From the NCBI RefSeq assembly GCF_000763885.1, contig NZ_JRKO01000016.1, forward strand, positions 36,633-100,632: a stretch of 64,000 bases of DNA, read 5' to 3'. The notes under the pieces were generated by a model that was not told the DNA's origin, made no database searches, and was given only the letters and a program-made list of their open reading frames with translations. The DNA comes from Paracoccus versutus. GTDB taxonomy: Bacteria; Pseudomonadota; Alphaproteobacteria; Rhodobacterales; Rhodobacteraceae. Shown here one piece after another: positions 61,172 to 64,000 of the stretch. Position 1 is the stretch's first letter. The number at the start of each line of letters is the position of its first letter. The position numbers and the translations under genes are program-made.

Positions 61172-61288
61172 GCATGTGTCGTGGCTGTCCAGCCGAACGC
61201 GACCCCGTGCAACGTCGGAGGTTCCGATGGCAGTTGCGGCAGCACCCCGCATCATCCCGGCACCCTCCCGCAACCAGAGGACCAGACC

Positions 61289-62395
61289 ATGCCCAGCACC
61301 AGCCGACGCAACCTGTTGAAACTCGCCCTGGCCGCCGCCGCGATCCCCGCGGTGCCGGGCCTGCTGCGGGCGGCGCCCGAACCCCGCGGCTTCGCCCCCG
61401 CGCCCGGCGACTGGCGCAGCTTCGAGCTGCGCACGCGGGTCAGGCTTGCGCCGCAGGGCCCAGCGCAGATCTGGCTGCCGGTGCCCTCGGCCCAGTCGGA
61501 CTACCAGCGCTCGCTGGACGACAGCGTGACCGGCAATGCCAGCGAAGCCGCCTTCGTCACCGATCCGGCCAGCGGGGCACGGATGCTGCACGCGCGCTTC
61601 GACGCCTCGGTCGCCGAGCCCACGGTCGAGCTGGTCAGCCGCATCCAGACCCGCAACCGCACCGTGGACTGGAGCCGCACCTCGGAGGTGCAGGAAGACC
61701 CGGCGGTGCTGGAAGCCGCGCTGAAGGGCTCCAGCTTCAAGCCGCTGGACGGCGTGGTGCTGGACCGCGCGCGCGAGATCACCCAGGGCGCCACCACCGA
61801 CCGCGAGAAGATCGCCGCGATCTATGCCTGGATCGTCACAAATTGCCATCGCAACCTCGACACCCCCGGCTGCGGCCCCGGCGACATCCAGGCCACGCTG
61901 ACCAGCGCGGGCCTTGGCGGCAAATGCGCCGACCTGAACGGGCTTTTCGTGGGTCTTGCCCGCGCCGCGGGCGTGCCGGCGCGCGACATCTACGGCGTAC
62001 GGGTGGCGCCCTCGGCCTTCGGCTACAAGCAGCTGGGCGCGAACAGCCCCGACGTGACCGGCGCGCAACATTGCCGGGCCGAAGTCTGGCTGGCGGGCCA
62101 CGGCTGGGTGGCGATGGACCCGGCGGACGTGCTGAAGGTGATGCGGGCCGAGACGGACCGCTGGATCAAGGATCCGGCCGACCCGCTGGTCGCACCCGTC
62201 AATGCGGCGCTTTTCGGCAATTGGGAAGGCAACTGGGTCGCCTACAACACCGCCAGCGACGTGTCCCTGCCCGGCGCGAACGGCGCCCCGGCCCTGCCCT
62301 TCCTGATGTATCCGCAGGGCCTGAACGCCCAGGGACGGCTGGACGAGCTGGACGCCAAGGCATTCTCCTACGAGATGACCGCGCAAGAGGTCTGA
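61289..62395 (+). CDS. Tat-exported transglutaminase-like protein
   Basis: The 368-residue protein begins with a twin-arginine signal (SRRNLLKLALAAAA, cleavage near LRAAP), so it is folded before export. The transglutaminase-like core has the Cys-His-Asp triad in GGKCADLNGLF, AQHCRAEVWL and VAMDPAD. Bacterial members are mostly proteases or amidases or have unknown substrates. AGAGGA precedes the ATG at 61289. Site C lies upstream, placing it under the proposed LysR regulator. Its substrate is unknown. Confidence 0.88.
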   Translation: MPSTSRRNLLKLALAAAAIPAVPGLLRAAPEPRGFAPAPGDWRSFELRTRVRLAPQGPAQIWLPVPSAQSDYQRSLDDSVTGNASEAAFVTDPASGARMLHARFDASVAEPTVELVSRIQTRNRTVDWSRTSEVQEDPAVLEAALKGSSFKPLDGVVLDRAREITQGATTDREKIAAIYAWIVTNCHRNLDTPGCGPGDIQATLTSAGLGGKCADLNGLFVGLARAAGVPARDIYGVRVAPSAFGYKQLGANSPDVTGAQHCRAEVWLAGHGWVAMDPADVLKVMRAETDRWIKDPADPLVAPVNAALFGNWEGNWVAYNTASDVSLPGANGAPALPFLMYPQGLNAQGRLDELDAKAFSYEMTAQEV

Positions 62396-62407
62396 GCAAC
62401 CCCCTCG

Positions 62408-62478
62408 GGCAGGCGTTCCGGTCCCGGATGCCTGCCTGTCCAAGGGCCGCAGCGGGGCGTCTTTCGGCCTCGCCCCGC
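62408..62478. terminator. Two hairpins between convergent genes
   Basis: GGCAGGC...GCCTGCC (62408-62436, with an inner TCCGG/CCGGA stem) follows the transglutaminase-like gene, and GCGGGGC...GCCCCGC (62452-62478) is placed to serve the opposing desulfurase gene. Both are plausible terminators without long T-runs. Confidence 0.5.
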
Positions 62479-62523
62479 CGCCGGCCTGTCGCACCGGCGG
62501 GGCATGTCAGGCGGCTTCGAGGG

Positions 62524-63726
62524 TCACAGGGCGCAGAGCGCGGCGCAAAGCCGGTCGATGTCCTCGCGCGTGGTATAAAGGCCCAGGCTGGCGCGGCACA
62601 GCGCCGTGACCCCCAGCGAGGCCATCAGCGGCTGCGAGCAGAAGGAGCCGGCGCGCACGGCGATGCCCTCCTGGTCCAGCAGCGCCGCCAGGCGCTGCGG
62701 CGATCCCACCCGCTCCAGCCGGAACGAGAACAGCGGCCCCTTGCCCGGCGCCATGCCGAACAGCTCGATCCCCGGCACCTTGGCCAGTTCCGCCTGCGCA
62801 TGGGCGACCACGGCCTGCTCATGCGCGCGGATGCGCGCCATGCCGATGCCGCCGAGATAGCGCAGCGCGGCGCCCAGGCCGATCTGGGCGACGATCGCCG
62901 GGGTTCCGGCCTCGAACCGCAGGGGCGGCGCGGCATAGGTCACGGCCTCGCGCGTGACCTCGCGGATCATGTCGCCTCCGCCGCGATAGGGCTGCATCTC
63001 GGCCGCCCGCTCGCGCCGGACCCACAGCGCGCCCGAGCCCGAGGGACCATAGAGCTTGTGCCCCGCCAGCGCATAGAAATCGCAGCCGATGGCCTTTACG
63101 TCCACCGGCGCATGCACCGCGCCCTGCGCGCCATCGACCAGCACCGGCACGCCCCGCGCCCGCGCGCCGGCGCAGATGGCGGCCAGGTCGACCTCGACCC
63201 CCAGCACGTTCGACATCTGCGTGACCGCGACCAGCCGCGTCCGCGGTCCGATGGCGTCGATCACCGCCTGCGGGTCGAGCCAGCCGCCGGCATCGAAATC
63301 GACCCATTTCAGCACGACGCCCTGGCGTTCGCGCAGGAAATGCCAGGGCACGACATTGGCGTGATGCTCGGCCGCGGTCAGCACGATCTCGTCGCCCGGC
63401 CCCAGCCGCGGCGCGGCCCAGGCGGCAGAGACCAGGTTGATCCCCTCGGTCGCGCCCGAGGTGAAGACCACCTCGTCCTCGTCGGCGTTCAGGAAATCGG
63501 CGACGATGCCGCGCACGGATTCATAGCGCTCGGTCATCACGGCGGACAGGTGGTGCAGCCCGCGATGCACGTTGGAATAATCCTCGGCATAGGCGGACAT
63601 CACCGCATCCAGCACCGCCCGCGGCTTCTGCGCCGAAGAGGCGCTGTCCAGATAGCACAGCGGCTTGCCGTTCACCCTGCGCGCAAGGATCGGGAAGTCA
63701 CCGCGCAGCTCCAGCGTCTCGATCAT
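62524..63726 (-). CDS. Group II cysteine desulfurase / selenocysteine lyase (SufS-like)
   Basis: The 400-residue PLP enzyme has SAEHHANVVPW-like sequence (TAAEHHANVVPW), the PLP-Lys motif ALAGHKLYGP and the active-site Cys in RAGSFCSQPLM, where SufS usually has RxGxHC. It shares an upstream T-N11-A box with the selenoprotein block and has no suf genes nearby. This suggests selenium mobilisation from selenocysteine rather than Fe-S assembly, but sulfur transfer is equally possible on sequence alone. GGAGAG precedes the ATG. Confidence 0.85.
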   Translation of the reverse strand: MIETLELRGDFPILARRVNGKPLCYLDSASSAQKPRAVLDAVMSAYAEDYSNVHRGLHHLSAVMTERYESVRGIVADFLNADEDEVVFTSGATEGINLVSAAWAAPRLGPGDEIVLTAAEHHANVVPWHFLRERQGVVLKWVDFDAGGWLDPQAVIDAIGPRTRLVAVTQMSNVLGVEVDLAAICAGARARGVPVLVDGAQGAVHAPVDVKAIGCDFYALAGHKLYGPSGSGALWVRRERAAEMQPYRGGGDMIREVTREAVTYAAPPLRFEAGTPAIVAQIGLGAALRYLGGIGMARIRAHEQAVVAHAQAELAKVPGIELFGMAPGKGPLFSFRLERVGSPQRLAALLDQEGIAVRAGSFCSQPLMASLGVTALCRASLGLYTTREDIDRLCAALCAL

Positions 63727-63818
63727 GGGTCTCTCCGTTCCTGGTCGCGCCCGCCGATGCGGGCGGGCATGCATGAACCCAACCACGGCGCAAGGCCGGG
63801 GCGCAACAAGCAGCCGCC

Positions 63819-63881
63819 CCTATGCCATTCATAGGCGGGGCTGTGCCCTTGGTTGACAGCCTTGCCCGGCCCGACCAAGCT
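63819..63881 (+). promoter_or_regulatory. LysR-type operator site D and a rightward promoter leaving the window
   Basis: CCTATG-CCATT-CATAGG (63819-63835) has T-N11-A geometry and lies 93 bp upstream of the desulfurase gene. On the plus side TTGACA (63853-63858) follows at 17 nt, then CAAGCT at 17-nt spacing (63876-63881), matching the site C promoter (shared GCTGCA after the -10). AGGGAGGAG at about 63898 is followed by a TAG-blocked frame; no gene is visible up to 64000, so the target lies beyond the edge. Confidence 0.6.
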
Positions 63882-64000
63882 GCAGGCGACAATGCGAGGG
63901 AGGAGCCTTGCAGATGGATTAGCTGGACACGCCCTGACCGCGCGCGGCGCCGCAAAGGCCGGCCTGCGCCGTTCCATCATCCCCATCCCGCCCCGAACCC

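Noticed and set aside
61174..63834. Long plus-strand open frame across the transglutaminase-like and desulfurase genes
   Set aside because: It is out of frame with one real gene and antisense to the other, with no recognisable motifs.
63909..63923. Gene start after the AGGGAGGAG at 63898
   Set aside because: The frame runs into TAG after two or three codons and the other frames show no plausible start before the window end.

Overview
The window is high-GC alphaproteobacterial DNA, most likely Paracoccus (close to P. denitrificans or P. pantotrophus). The main reason is the assimilatory nitrate cluster in the exact order nasTSABGHC, which I know from P. denitrificans. A thuEFGKAB-type sugar operon, a complete glycogen operon, an FNR-type site and a palindromic repeat of a kind I associate with Rhodobacteraceae fit the same group. 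The species call is an inference.

Layout, left to right. 1-7.7 kb holds housekeeping and accessory genes: an aldehyde dehydrogenase (cut by the window edge), two small envelope proteins, lepA, a DMT transporter, a copper chaperone, a class III sirtuin, a lone phnM and an AhpD-like protein behind an FNR box. 7.7-20.6 kb is a leftward glycogen operon glgP-glgB-glgC-glgA-glgX-malQ-pgm that encodes synthesis, branching, debranching and phosphorolysis. 20.8-24.3 kb is nadA-nadB-nadC for de novo NAD synthesis, with an IclR-type regulator divergent from it. 25.3-27.0 kb is pabB-pabC for p-aminobenzoate. 27.1-34.4 kb is a leftward ABC importer and sugar-oxidation operon of the thuEFGKAB type plus a second Gfo/Idh oxidoreductase. 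34.8-36.9 kb is a copper-delivery operon (DUF2946 protein, YcnI-PCu(A)C fusion, SCO). 36.9-40.8 kb is an Fe(III) ABC importer split around a nested palindrome. 40.8-50.3 kb is nasTSABGHC, with a leader before nasA that carries hexaloop hairpins expected to be the NasT antitermination target. 50.6-52.2 kb is a MOSC protein and pdxY.

52.2-64 kb is the most unusual part. It has a selenocysteine tRNA gene (selC), a thioredoxin-reductase-like gene and selB in one leftward unit. About 5 kb further on lies a real selenoprotein gene: a UGSC-family protein read through an in-frame TGA codon at 60598-60600, with a SECIS-like hairpin directly after it. Conventional calling would split this gene into two short ORFs. 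Around it are an uncharacterised 344-residue partner whose start overlaps the selenoprotein stop, a lone TRAP-type binding protein, a short-chain dehydrogenase, a LysR-type regulator, a Tat-exported transglutaminase-like protein and a group II cysteine desulfurase or selenocysteine lyase.

Four 17-bp palindromes with arms CATAGG/CCTATG and T-N11-A geometry sit in four of the intergenic regions of this block. I propose that they are the operators of the local LysR regulator. They would define a regulon joining solute uptake, selenoprotein chemistry and selenium handling, and at least one more rightward gene beyond position 64000 should belong to it. No selA or selD is present in the window.
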